From Burkholderia puraquae (lineage in GTDB: Bacteria > Pseudomonadota > Gammaproteobacteria > Burkholderiales > Burkholderiaceae), in assembly GCF_002099195.1 (NCBI RefSeq), contig NZ_NBYX01000008.1, forward strand, positions 124,001 through 188,000: 64,000 bases of DNA, written 5' to 3'. The notes under the pieces are model-generated. The model was given only the letters and a program-made list of their open reading frames with translations. It was not told the DNA's origin and did no database searches. Shown piece after piece: positions 45,229 through 53,634 of this stretch; the first letter of the stretch is position 1, and each line of letters starts with the position of its first letter. The translations under genes and the position numbers were made by a program.

Positions 45229-48035
45229 AATCGACGCTCCCGGCCGATACCGGCGCAGGCGCGACCGAAGGTCCGCCGGTTCCCGCGCCGGTCGCACGCC
45301 TGTCCGGCGTTTCGCTGCGCTACGGCGACAAGGCCGCGCTCGACGACGTGACGCTCGACATCCCGGCCGGCCGCATGATCGGGCTGATCGGGCCGGACGG
45401 CGTCGGCAAGTCGAGCCTGCTCGCGCTCGTGTCCGGCGCACGCGCGATCCAGCAGGGGCGCGTATGGACCCTCGGCGGCGACCTGTCGTCACGCCGTCAT
45501 CGCGCGCGGGTCTGCCGGCGCATCGCCTATATGCCGCAGGGCCTGGGCCGGAACCTGTACGCGACGCTGTCCGTCGAGGAAAACCTGCAGTTCTTCGCGC
45601 GGCTGTTCGGCCACGACGCGGCGGAGCGGCGCCGCCGGATCGACGCGCTCACGCACAGCACCGGCCTGCACCCGTTCCTCGATCGGCCCGCCGGCAAACT
45701 GTCCGGCGGCATGAAGCAGAAGCTCGGCCTGTGCTGCGCGCTGATCCACGATCCGGACCTGCTGATCCTCGACGAACCGACGACCGGCGTCGATCCGCTG
45801 TCGCGCGCCCAGTTCTGGGAGCTGATCGGGCGCATTCGCGCCGCCCGTCCGGCGATGAGCGTGCTGGTGGCCACCGCGTACATGGACGAGGCCCGGCGGT
45901 TCGACCGGCTGATCGCGATGGACGCCGGGCGCGTGCTGGCAACCGGCAGCCCGGACGAGCTGCTGGCCCGCACCGGCTGCGGCACGCTCGAGGATGCGTT
46001 CGTCGCGTTGCTCCCCGACGCGCAGCGGCGCGGGCACCAGCCGATCCGGATCGCGCCGTTCCAGCCCGATGCCGCCGCCGGCTACGCGATCGAGGCCGAC
46101 GGCCTGACGATGCGATTCGGCGATTTCGTCGCGGTCGATCACGTCAGCCTGCAGATCCGTCGCGGCGAGATCTTCGGCTTCCTCGGCTCCAACGGGTGCG
46201 GCAAGTCGACGACGATGAAGATGCTCACCGGGCTGCTCCCCGCGTCGGAAGGCACGGCGACGCTGTTCGGCCAGCCGGTCGCCGCGGACGACATCGACAC
46301 GCGCCGGCGGGTCGGCTACATGTCGCAAGGATTTTCGCTGTACGGCGAGCTGACCGTGCAGCAGAACCTCGTGCTGCATGCGCGCCTGTTCGGCGTACCG
46401 GAGGCGGACGTCCCGGGGCGGGTCGCCGAAATGGCCGAGCGTTTCGGGCTGGCCGGCTCGCTCGACGCGTTGCCCGAACGCCTGCCGCTCGGCATGCGGC
46501 AGCGGCTGTCCCTCGCGGTAGCGATGGTGCACAAGCCCGAGCTGCTGATCCTCGACGAGCCGACTTCCGGCGTGGATCCGGTCGCGCGGGACGATTTCTG
46601 GCGGCTGATGATCGAGCTTGCCCGGCTCGATCGCGTCACGATCTTCATCTCGACGCACTTCATGAACGAAGCCGAGCGCTGCGATCGCATCTCGCTGATG
46701 CACGCGGGCCGGGTGCTCGCCAGCGCCGCCCCCGCGGAACTCGTGCGCACGCGCGGCGCCGGCTCGCTCGAGGAGGCGTTCATCGCCTACCTGACCGATG
46801 CGCAGCAAGCGAACGGCGCGCCGATGGACGAGGCGTCCGATGCGGGCTGGCTGAGCGCGCCGCCCGACGCCGCCGCCGACACCCGTGCCGGTGATGGCCG
46901 CGCAACCGCGTGGTTCAGCCCCGCACGCGCCGGCAGCTACCTGTGGCGCGAAGTGCTGGAGCTGCGCCGCGACCCGCTGCGTGCGACGCTGGCGCTGTTC
47001 GGATCGCTCGTCCTGATGTGCGTGATCAGCATCGGCATCAGCCTCGACGTCGACAACCTGACGTTCGCGGTGCTCGACCGCGACCAGTCGATCCTCAGCC
47101 AGGACTACGCGCAGAACCTCGCCGGCTCCCGCTACTTCGTGCCGCGCGCACCGCTCGTGGACGATCGCGACATCGACCGGCGCATGCGCAACGGCCAGTT
47201 GTCGCTCGCGATCGAGATTCCGCCCGGTTTCGCCCGCGACGTCGCGCACGGCCGGCGCGTCGAGATCGGCGCGTGGATCGACGGCGCGATGCCGATGCGC
47301 GCGGAGACGATCCGCGGCTATGTCGCCGGCATGCACGAGAACTGGCTGCGCGACCAGGCGAAGCGCCGGCTCGGCGCGTCGCTCGCGCCGGCCGTCGAGA
47401 TCGCCGTGCGCTATCGCTACAACCCCGACGTCAGGAGCCTGCCGGCGATGATTCCGGCCATCATGCCGATGCTGCTGCTGATGCTGCCCGCGATGCTGAC
47501 GGCGCTGGCCGTCGTCCGCGAACGGGAGCTCGGGTCGATCGTCAACCTGTACGTGACGCCCGTCACACGGGCCGAATTCCTGCTCGGCAAGCAGGCGCCC
47601 TACGTGATGCTGGCCATGCTGAACTTCCTGCTGATGGTCGTGCTGGCCGACGTCGCGTTCGGCGTGCGGATCAAGGGCAGTTTCTTCACGCTCGCGGCCG
47701 CGGTGCTGGTCTTCAACGTGGTGGCGACGGGCATCGGGCTGTTCGCCTCGACATTCACCCGCAGCCAGATCGCCGCGATCTTCATGACAATCGTCGGCAC
47801 GCTGATTCCCGTCGTGCAATTTTCCGGGCTGCTCACGCCGCTGTCGTCGCTGGAAGGCGCCGGCAAGTGGATCGGCGCGGTCTACCCGGCCACCTACATG
47901 CTCGCGATCAGCCGCGGCGTGTTCAACAAGGCACTCGGCCTGGCCGACCTGTCGTCGCAGTTCTGGCCGCTGCTCGCGGCGGCGCCCGCCATCCTGGTCC
48001 TGACCGCCGTGCTGCTGCGCAAACAGGAGCGCTGA
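45225..48035 (+). CDS. RbbA/YhiH-like fused ABC transporter (ATPase-ATPase-permease)
   Basis: 936 aa. ATPase domain 1 has G-P-D-G-V-G-K-S (56-63), L-S-G-G-M-K-Q and [12 protein letters not shown]. ATPase domain 2 has G-S-N-G-C-G-K-S-T, a degenerate signature L-P-L-G-M-R-Q and L-D-E-P-T-S-G-V-D. From about 590 an ABC-2 permease follows with six predicted helices. E. coli RbbA has the same order and a similar length. The divergent second signature suggests unequal nucleotide sites. ATG 45225 overlaps hlyD by 4 bp. Confidence 0.93.
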   Translation: MKSTLPADTGAGATEGPPVPAPVARLSGVSLRYGDKAALDDVTLDIPAGRMIGLIGPDGVGKSSLLALVSGARAIQQGRVWTLGGDLSSRRHRARVCRRIAYMPQGLGRNLYATLSVEENLQFFARLFGHDAAERRRRIDALTHSTGLHPFLDRPAGKLSGGMKQKLGLCCALIHDPDLLILDEPTTGVDPLSRAQFWELIGRIRAARPAMSVLVATAYMDEARRFDRLIAMDAGRVLATGSPDELLARTGCGTLEDAFVALLPDAQRRGHQPIRIAPFQPDAAAGYAIEADGLTMRFGDFVAVDHVSLQIRRGEIFGFLGSNGCGKSTTMKMLTGLLPASEGTATLFGQPVAADDIDTRRRVGYMSQGFSLYGELTVQQNLVLHARLFGVPEADVPGRVAEMAERFGLAGSLDALPERLPLGMRQRLSLAVAMVHKPELLILDEPTSGVDPVARDDFWRLMIELARLDRVTIFISTHFMNEAERCDRISLMHAGRVLASAAPAELVRTRGAGSLEEAFIAYLTDAQQANGAPMDEASDAGWLSAPPDAAADTRAGDGRATAWFSPARAGSYLWREVLELRRDPLRATLALFGSLVLMCVISIGISLDVDNLTFAVLDRDQSILSQDYAQNLAGSRYFVPRAPLVDDRDIDRRMRNGQLSLAIEIPPGFARDVAHGRRVEIGAWIDGAMPMRAETIRGYVAGMHENWLRDQAKRRLGASLAPAVEIAVRYRYNPDVRSLPAMIPAIMPMLLLMLPAMLTALAVVRERELGSIVNLYVTPVTRAEFLLGKQAPYVMLAMLNFLLMVVLADVAFGVRIKGSFFTLAAAVLVFNVVATGIGLFASTFTRSQIAAIFMTIVGTLIPVVQFSGLLTPLSSLEGAGKWIGAVYPATYMLAISRGVFNKALGLADLSSQFWPLLAAAPAILVLTAVLLRKQER

Positions 48036-48037
48036 CC

Positions 48038-49162
48038 ATGTCGCGCCTGCTCGTCATTTTCCGGCTGGGGGTCAAGGAGCTCTGGAGCCTCGCCCGCGAT
48101 CCGATCCTGCTCGTGCTGATCGTCTACACGTTCAGCGCGTCGATCTACGTCGCCGCCACCGCGCGCCCGGAAACGCTGCACAAGGTACCGATCGCGATCG
48201 TCGACGAAGACGCATCGCCGCTGTCCGCGCGCATCGCCGCGGCGTTCTTCCCGCCGCAGTTCGCGCCGCCGCCGATCGTCGGCGCGGCCGCGGCCGACCG
48301 CGGCCTCGACAACGGCGACTACACGTTCTCGCTCGACATTCCGCCGGATTTCCAGCGCGACGTGCTCGCCGGCCGCCCTGCGACGATCCAGCTCAACGTC
48401 GACGCGACCCGCATGACGCAGGCGTTTACCGGCGGCGGCTACGTGCAGCAGATCGTGTCGGGCGAAATCGATGCATTCGTGCGGCGCTATCGCGGCGCAT
48501 CGTCGCCGCCCGTCGATCTCGCGATGCGGATGCGCTTCAACCCGAATCTCGACGAAGTGTGGTTCGGCGCGCTGATGGAGCTGATCAACAACGTGACGAT
48601 GCTGTCGATGATCCTCACCGGGGCCGCGCTGATCCGCGAGCGCGAGCACGGCACGATCGAGCACCTGCTCGTGATGCCGGTGACGGCGGCGGAGATCATG
48701 CTTGCGAAGGTCTGGTCGATGGGGCTCGTCGTCACGGTGGCGGCCGTCGCGTCGCTGACGCTGGTCGTGGGCGGGGCGCTGCACGTGCCGATTCCGGGCT
48801 CCATCCCGCTGTTCGTGGCCGGGATGGCGCTGCACCTGTTCGCGACGACGTCGATGGGCATCTTTCTCGCGACCCTCGTGCGCAGCATGCCGCAGTTCGG
48901 GATGCTGCTGGTGCTCGTGCTGCTGCCGCTGCAGTTGCTGTCGGGCGGGCTGACGCCGCGCGAGAGCATGCCGGTCGCGGTGCAGGACGTCATGCTGGCC
49001 GCGCCGACCACGCATTTCGTCGAACTCGCGCAACGCATCCTGTACCGGGGGGCCGGCCTCGATGCGGTCTGGATCCAGTTCGCGGTGCTGTTCGCGATCG
49101 GTTGCACGCTGTTCCTGCTGTCGCTGATGCGCTTCCGCAAGACGATCGCGCAGATGGCGTAA
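48038..49162 (+). CDS. ABC-2 type permease (YhhJ-like)
   Basis: 374 aa with an N-terminal helix, a large extracytoplasmic domain (V-A-I-V-D-E-D-A-S-P-L-S) and about five C-terminal helices with R-E-R-E-H-G-T-I-E-H-L-L-V-M-P-V-T. It is homologous to the permease half of the preceding fused protein and pairs with it as in the E. coli yhiI-rbbA-yhhJ operon. The start is 2 bp after the previous stop. Last gene of the efflux operon. Confidence 0.93.
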   Translation: MSRLLVIFRLGVKELWSLARDPILLVLIVYTFSASIYVAATARPETLHKVPIAIVDEDASPLSARIAAAFFPPQFAPPPIVGAAAADRGLDNGDYTFSLDIPPDFQRDVLAGRPATIQLNVDATRMTQAFTGGGYVQQIVSGEIDAFVRRYRGASSPPVDLAMRMRFNPNLDEVWFGALMELINNVTMLSMILTGAALIREREHGTIEHLLVMPVTAAEIMLAKVWSMGLVVTVAAVASLTLVVGGALHVPIPGSIPLFVAGMALHLFATTSMGIFLATLVRSMPQFGMLLVLVLLPLQLLSGGLTPRESMPVAVQDVMLAAPTTHFVELAQRILYRGAGLDAVWIQFAVLFAIGCTLFLLSLMRFRKTIAQMA

Positions 49163-49210
49163 GCGGCCGGGTGAGCGGCCGGATGCCCGCGCGGCGCCCG
49201 GATTCGTCCG

Positions 49211-49224
49211 TTGATACAGATCAA
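49211..49224 (+). promoter_or_regulatory. FNR/ANR-type box for the second 62-aa membrane protein gene
   Basis: TTGAT-ACAG-ATCAA, the canonical FNR half-site pair, then 21 nt, then GATCAT (49246-49251). Confidence 0.75.
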
Positions 49225-49345
49225 CCGTGCCGGAACCCTTCACGCGATCATGACGTCACGACTTGCGCAATCCGTAGCGGCCGCGATCGCGGCCACGCGG
49301 CATCGCGCTCACGGGCGGCCGGCGGCCGCCTCCCTGGAGAACGTC

Positions 49346-49534
49346 ATGATGCGCCTGCCCTTCCGGATCGTTCTGGCCACGCTCGGCGTGTTCGTCGCAC
49401 TCGCGTCGCTGCTGGGCGTCGTGCACGCGATGCTGGTCGGGGTGCATGTGCTTCCGTACGCGATCGTCGCGCTGGTGGCGGGCAGCGCCGCCTTCGTCGC
49501 GCAGCCGGATCCGGGCGCCGGCGAGCATTCATGA
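49346..49534 (+). CDS. small membrane protein, paralogue B (62 aa)
   Basis: Paralogue of the 42252 product: same length, R-I-V-L-A-T-L-G-V-F-V-A-L-A-S-L-L-G-V-V in the first hydrophobic segment, and CTGGAGAACGTC before the ATG. Its second hydrophobic segment is less regular (V-L-P-Y-A-I-V-A-L-V-A-G-S-A-A-F-V). With its twin it brackets the efflux operon. Function unknown. Confidence 0.7.
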   Translation: MMRLPFRIVLATLGVFVALASLLGVVHAMLVGVHVLPYAIVALVAGSAAFVAQPDPGAGEHS

Positions 49535-49562
49535 TGCGCTCGTACCCGGCTCACGCCCCATC

Positions 49563-49966
49563 ATGAACGGCATCCTTCGCCTCGCGTTCAAGCTGCTCGT
49601 GAACGACAGCGCGAAGTTCACCGCGCTGACCATCGGCATCACGTTCTCGGTGCTGCTGATGATCGAGATGACGTCGCTGTTCGCCGGGATCCTGAACAAG
49701 TCGTCGGCGTCCGTGATCAACATCGGCGCGAAGATGTGGGTGATGGACCCTGCCGTGAAGACGATCGCGAACAGCATTGGCATGCCCGACTACGTGCTCG
49801 ACGCGGTACGCAGCATCGACGGCGTCAAGTATGCGGTGCCGCTCTACTCCGGCGCCGCGCTCGTCAAGCTGCGCTCCGGCACCTACCAGGCGGTGACGAT
49901 CGTCGGCCTGGACGATGCGAGCCTGCTCGGCCGACCGACGATGCTGCAGGCGCGGACGACAAACCC
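49563..49966 (+). pseudogene. 5' fragment of an FtsX/DevC-type ABC permease gene
   Basis: From ATG 49563 the frame reads R-L-A-F-K-L-L-V-N-D-S-A-K-F-T-A-L-T-I-G-I-T-F-S, then I-G-A-K-M-W-V-M-D-P and T-I-V-G-L-D-D-A-S-L-L-G-R-P-T-M. These are the first 130 or so residues of a MacB/DevC-like permease of about 380-400 aa. Homology then stops. The frame stays open only as an out-of-frame reading through the next gene. The rest of the permease, and any partner ATPase or adaptor, is missing. It is a 3'-deleted remnant. Confidence 0.7.
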
Positions 49967-49995
49967 GCCCGCCCCGGGCACGGAAACGGCAATCC

Positions 49996-50009
49996 CTGAT
50001 TTCCGTCAA
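49996..50009 (+). promoter_or_regulatory. FNR-like box (one mismatch) for the MBL nuclease gene
   Basis: CTGAT-TTCC-GTCAA, then 21 nt, then TGTAAT (50031-50036), one of the best -10 hexamers in the set. It starts 30 bp after recognisable permease homology ends. Confidence 0.68.
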
Positions 50010-50073
50010 TCGCTTCACGCGGATCCGCGCTGTAATCGATTCACTGCTCCCTCGACTCCCGGTGAGGCGATCC

Positions 50074-51477
50074 ATGAAACTGACTTTTCTCGGCGCGACC
50101 GAAACCGTGACCGGCTCGAAGTACCTGGTCGAGCACGGCAAGCGCCGCGTGCTGGTCGACTGCGGCCTGTTCCAGGGCACCAAGAACCTGCGGCTGCGCA
50201 ACTGGAGCCCATTGCCGGTCGCGCCCGACACGCTCGACGCGGTCGTGCTCACGCACGCGCATATCGACCATACCGGCTATCTGCCGGTGCTGGCGCGCGA
50301 AGGCTATCGCGGGCCGGTGTACTGCACGGCGGCCACGGCCGAACTCTGCGACATCATGCTGCGCGACAGCGCGCGGCTGCAGGAGGAAGAAGCCGACTTC
50401 GCGAACCGCCACGGCTACTCGAAGCATCATCCGGCGCAACCGCTCTACACGCTGGACGACGCGCAGCGCGCGCTGCACCTGCTGAAGCCCGTCGCGTTCG
50501 ACGAATGCACCGCGCTCGGCGACGGCCTGGCGTTCCGCCTGCTGCCGGCCGGACACATTCTGGGCGCGGCGAGCGTCGTGATGCACTGGGATCACAAGGT
50601 GCTCGCATTCTCGGGCGACCTTGGCCGCTATCACGACCCGATCATGCAGCCGCCGCTGGCACCCGCGCACGCGGACTACCTGGTCGTCGAATCGACGTAC
50701 GGCGACCGGCTGCATCCGGATTCGGACCCCGAGAGCGAACTGGCTGCGATGTTCGACAAGACCTTCGCGCGCGGCGGCGTGGTCGTGATGCCCTGCTTCA
50801 CCGTCGGCCGCGCGCAGGAAATCCTGCACTACATCGCGCGCCTGAAGGCGTCGGGCCGGATGGCACGCGTTCCGGTGTTCGTCGACAGCCCGATGGCCAC
50901 CGACGTGACCGAGATCTATCGCCACCATATTCTCGAACACCGGTTGACGCCTTCCGAAGCGAACGCACTCGGCCACGCGGCCACGATGATCCGGTCGGTC
51001 GAGCAGTCGAAGGCGATCGCCGACCATCAGGGCCCGATGGTCATCATCGCGGGCAGCGGGATGGCGACGGGCGGCCGCGTGCTGCACCACCTGAGCCGCT
51101 ACGCACCCGATGCGCGCAACACGATCGCGCTGGTCGGCTACCAGGCGGCCGGCACGCGCGGCGCGGCGCTGGCCGCGCACGAGCCGACACTGAAGATCCA
51201 CGGCGAGTACGTGCGCGTGCGCGCGCAGGTCGAGTCGATCACGACGCTCTCCGCGCATGCCGACTATGAAGAGATTCTCCGCTGGCTCGGCACGATGCAG
51301 CGCGCGCCCGTGCGGACCTTCGTCACGCACGGCGAGCCGGCCGCGGCCGATGCGATGCGGCGGCGCATCGCGGAGCGGCTGCACTGGGCGTGCGAGGTGC
51401 CGGTGTATGCGCAGTGCGTCGATCTCGATGCGGTCGAATCCGGCGGCACACGCGAGCCTGCCGCACTGTCCTCCTGA
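50074..51477 (+). CDS. MBL-fold beta-CASP RNase/exonuclease-like protein
   Basis: 467 aa. Metallo-beta-lactamase motifs: T-H-A-H-I-D-H-T-G with His61, His63, Asp65 and His66. Then P-A-G-H-I-L-G-A-A and F-S-G-D-L-G-R-Y-H, and the beta-CASP part P-C-F-T-V-G-R-A-Q-E, with S-G-M-A-T-G-G-R-V-L and S-A-H-A-D-Y near the C-terminus. These match CPSF73-like bacterial proteins that process RNA. GAGG precedes the ATG. It has its own FNR-type promoter. RNA decay under hypoxia is a plausible role; the substrate is unknown. Confidence 0.92.
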   Translation: MKLTFLGATETVTGSKYLVEHGKRRVLVDCGLFQGTKNLRLRNWSPLPVAPDTLDAVVLTHAHIDHTGYLPVLAREGYRGPVYCTAATAELCDIMLRDSARLQEEEADFANRHGYSKHHPAQPLYTLDDAQRALHLLKPVAFDECTALGDGLAFRLLPAGHILGAASVVMHWDHKVLAFSGDLGRYHDPIMQPPLAPAHADYLVVESTYGDRLHPDSDPESELAAMFDKTFARGGVVVMPCFTVGRAQEILHYIARLKASGRMARVPVFVDSPMATDVTEIYRHHILEHRLTPSEANALGHAATMIRSVEQSKAIADHQGPMVIIAGSGMATGGRVLHHLSRYAPDARNTIALVGYQAAGTRGAALAAHEPTLKIHGEYVRVRAQVESITTLSAHADYEEILRWLGTMQRAPVRTFVTHGEPAAADAMRRRIAERLHWACEVPVYAQCVDLDAVESGGTREPAALSS

Positions 51478-51497
51478 CGGCGTAACTAACCGGACGG

Positions 51498-51531
51498 GGC
51501 GGGAACCGGGTGTCGCATGCCGGTTCCCGCC
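51498..51531. terminator. bidirectional hairpin between MBL and ADH genes
   Basis: Perfect 12-bp arms GGCGGGAACCGG (51498-51509) and CCGGTTCCCGCC (51520-51531) with a 10-nt loop, between two converging genes. No T-run, but by far the strongest hairpin in this gap. Confidence 0.65.
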
Positions 51532-51559
51532 GCGCGCTACCGGGCCATCAACCGGGCCA

Positions 51560-52600
51560 TCAACCGACTTCGATGATGACCTTCAGCGCCTGCGTCTGCG
51601 CCGCGCGGCCGAACGTGTCGTACGCGCGCTCGACGTCGTCGAGCGAGAACCGGTGCGTGATCAGGTGTTTCGGATCGAGGCGCCCGGCACGCACGGTCTT
51701 CAGCAGCATCGGCGTGCTGACCGTGTCGACGAGCCGGGTCGTGATCGAGATGTTGCGATCCCACAGTTTCTCGAGGTGCAGGTCGGCCTTGACCCCGTGC
51801 ACGCCGACGTTCGCAACCACGCCGCCCGGCGCCACCAGTGACGTGCACATCTCGAACGTCGCCGGAATCCCGACCGCCTCGATCGCGCAATCCACGCCGA
51901 CGCCATCGGTCAGCTTCATCACGTCCGCCACCGGGTCGCCGGTGCGGCCGTCGAAGCACTCGGTCGCGCCGAAGCGCCGCGCCACGTCCAGCCGGTTGCT
52001 GTCCGGATCGATCATGATGATCTGCGCGGGCGAGTAGAACTGCGCGGTCAGCAGCGCCGCCAGCCCGATCGGGCCCGCGCCGACGATCGCGACCGAACAG
52101 CCCGGCTGCACCTTGCCGTTCAGCACGCCGCATTCGAACCCGGTCGGCAGGATGTCGGACAGCATCACGAGCGCCTCCTCGTCCGCGCCTGGCGGAATCC
52201 GGTAGAGGCTCGTCTGCGCATGCGGGATGCGCACGTACTCGGCCTGCGTGCCGTCGATCCGGTTCCCGAGGATCCAGCCGCCGGTCGTGCAATGCGAATA
52301 CAGGCCGCGGCGGCAATATTCGCAGCGGCCGCATGACGAGATGCAGGAAATCAGCACGTGATCGCCCGGCTTCAGCGCGTCGACGGCGGCACCGACCTGC
52401 TCGACGATGCCGACGCCCTCGTGGCCGAGAATGCGGCCGGGTTCGCAGGTCGGCACGTCCCCCTTGAGGATGTGCAGGTCGGTGCCGCAGATCGTCGTGC
52501 GCGTCACGCGCACGAGCGCGTCGGTGGGCGACTGCAGTTCCGGCATCGGCCGTTCCTCGAGCGCCTTGCGCCCCGGGCCGTGGTAGACGAGTGCTTTCAT
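51560..52600 (-). CDS. zinc-dependent alcohol dehydrogenase
   Basis: 346 aa, MDR superfamily. The catalytic zinc site is C38-G-T-D and H60-E61. The structural zinc loop is C-I-S-S-C-G-R-C-E-Y-C-R-R-G-L-Y-S-H-C. The Rossmann motif is G-A-G-P-I-G and the cofactor Asp is in I-D-P-D-S-N-R, favouring NAD. ATG 52600 has AGGAA upstream. Last gene of the PHB operon, 41 bp after pta. Reoxidising NADH by making ethanol or a similar alcohol would complement acetate formation in hypoxia (inferred). Confidence 0.93.
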   Translation of the reverse strand: MKALVYHGPGRKALEERPMPELQSPTDALVRVTRTTICGTDLHILKGDVPTCEPGRILGHEGVGIVEQVGAAVDALKPGDHVLISCISSCGRCEYCRRGLYSHCTTGGWILGNRIDGTQAEYVRIPHAQTSLYRIPPGADEEALVMLSDILPTGFECGVLNGKVQPGCSVAIVGAGPIGLAALLTAQFYSPAQIIMIDPDSNRLDVARRFGATECFDGRTGDPVADVMKLTDGVGVDCAIEAVGIPATFEMCTSLVAPGGVVANVGVHGVKADLHLEKLWDRNISITTRLVDTVSTPMLLKTVRAGRLDPKHLITHRFSLDDVERAYDTFGRAAQTQALKVIIEVG

Positions 52601-52641
52601 CGTGGTTCCTCCATCGAAAGAATGGGTTGCAGGTTCGCTCA

Positions 52642-53634
52642 TCAGGACGGCGGCGCATGCCGCACCTGTGCCAGCACCATCGCGAGTGCGCAGGACGCGA
52701 CCCGGACGGCAGCGCCGTCGGCGCGGCTCGTCAGCACGATCGGTACGCGCGCGCCCACGACGATGCCTGCGCTGACGGCACCCCCGAGGTATTCGAGCTG
52801 CTTCGCGAGCAGGTTGCCCGCTTCGATGTCGGGCACGACCAGGATGTCGGCGCAGCCGGCGACCGGCGAATCGATCCCCTTGTCGCGCGCCGCCCGCAGC
52901 GAGATCGCGTTGTCGAATGCGAGCGGGCCGTCGACGATCGCGCCCGTGAGCTGGCCGCGCTCGGCCATCTTCGCGAGCGCCGCCGCGTCGAGCGTCGAGC
53001 GCATCGCCGGATTGACGGTCTCGACCGCACACAGCACGGCCACGCGCGGGCACGCCACGCCCAGCGCATGCGCGACGTCGATCGCGTTCTGCGTGATGGC
53101 CGCCTTCTGCGCGAGGTCCGGCGCGATGTTCACCGCCGCGTCGGTCAGGATGAACGGCCGCGGATACGCCGGTGTCTCGATCAGGAAACAGTGGGACATC
53201 CGCTTGTCGGTGCGCAGCCCTGATTCGGCGGCGACGACTGCGCCCATCAGCTCGTCCGTATGCAGGCTGCCCTTCATCAGCGCGCCGGCGCGGCCGGCCG
53301 CCGCGAGTTCGACCGCGCGGGCTGCTGCCGCATGGCTGTGCGGCACGTCCTCGATCGTCCACGGCGAAAGATCGACGCCCGCATCGTGCGCGACACGCAG
53401 CACCTTGTCGCGCGGTGCGACGATCAGCGGCTCGATCGCGGTCCCGAGAGGCGACGCGCCGAGCTCGGCCAGCGCGACGAGACTGGTTGCGTCGCACGGA
53501 TGCACGACGGCAACGACGAGCGGCGGCGCGTTGCGTGCCCGCGCGATCAGCCCAGGCAGCGCGCCGTCCGCACGCGGCAGCAGGCCGGGCAGGCACGCGC
53601 CGCCGCTTGCATCCGGGTAGCGGTGCCCGTTCAT
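52642..53634 (-). CDS. pta: phosphate acetyl/butyryltransferase
   Basis: 330 aa. Converts acyl-CoA and phosphate to acyl phosphate. PTA_PTB motifs: A-L-M-K-G-S-L-H-T-D-E-L-M, I-L-T-D-A-A-V-N-I-A-P and G-C-A-D-I-L-V-V-P-D-I-E-A-G-N. The stand-alone length matches phosphate acetyltransferase or butyryltransferase cores, without the N-terminal domains of E. coli Pta. It overlaps phaC by 4 bp. The partner acetate kinase lies at 57716 in a divergent operon, together giving ATP from acetyl-CoA. Confidence 0.92.
   Translation of the reverse strand: MNGHRYPDASGGACLPGLLPRADGALPGLIARARNAPPLVVAVVHPCDATSLVALAELGASPLGTAIEPLIVAPRDKVLRVAHDAGVDLSPWTIEDVPHSHAAAARAVELAAAGRAGALMKGSLHTDELMGAVVAAESGLRTDKRMSHCFLIETPAYPRPFILTDAAVNIAPDLAQKAAITQNAIDVAHALGVACPRVAVLCAVETVNPAMRSTLDAAALAKMAERGQLTGAIVDGPLAFDNAISLRAARDKGIDSPVAGCADILVVPDIEAGNLLAKQLEYLGGAVSAGIVVGARVPIVLTSRADGAAVRVASCALAMVLAQVRHAPPS

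Noticed and set aside
49446..51269. Apparent 607-codon frame starting with the permease fragment
   Set aside because: Only the first part (49563-49966) has permease homology; the rest is an out-of-frame reading of the MBL nuclease gene.
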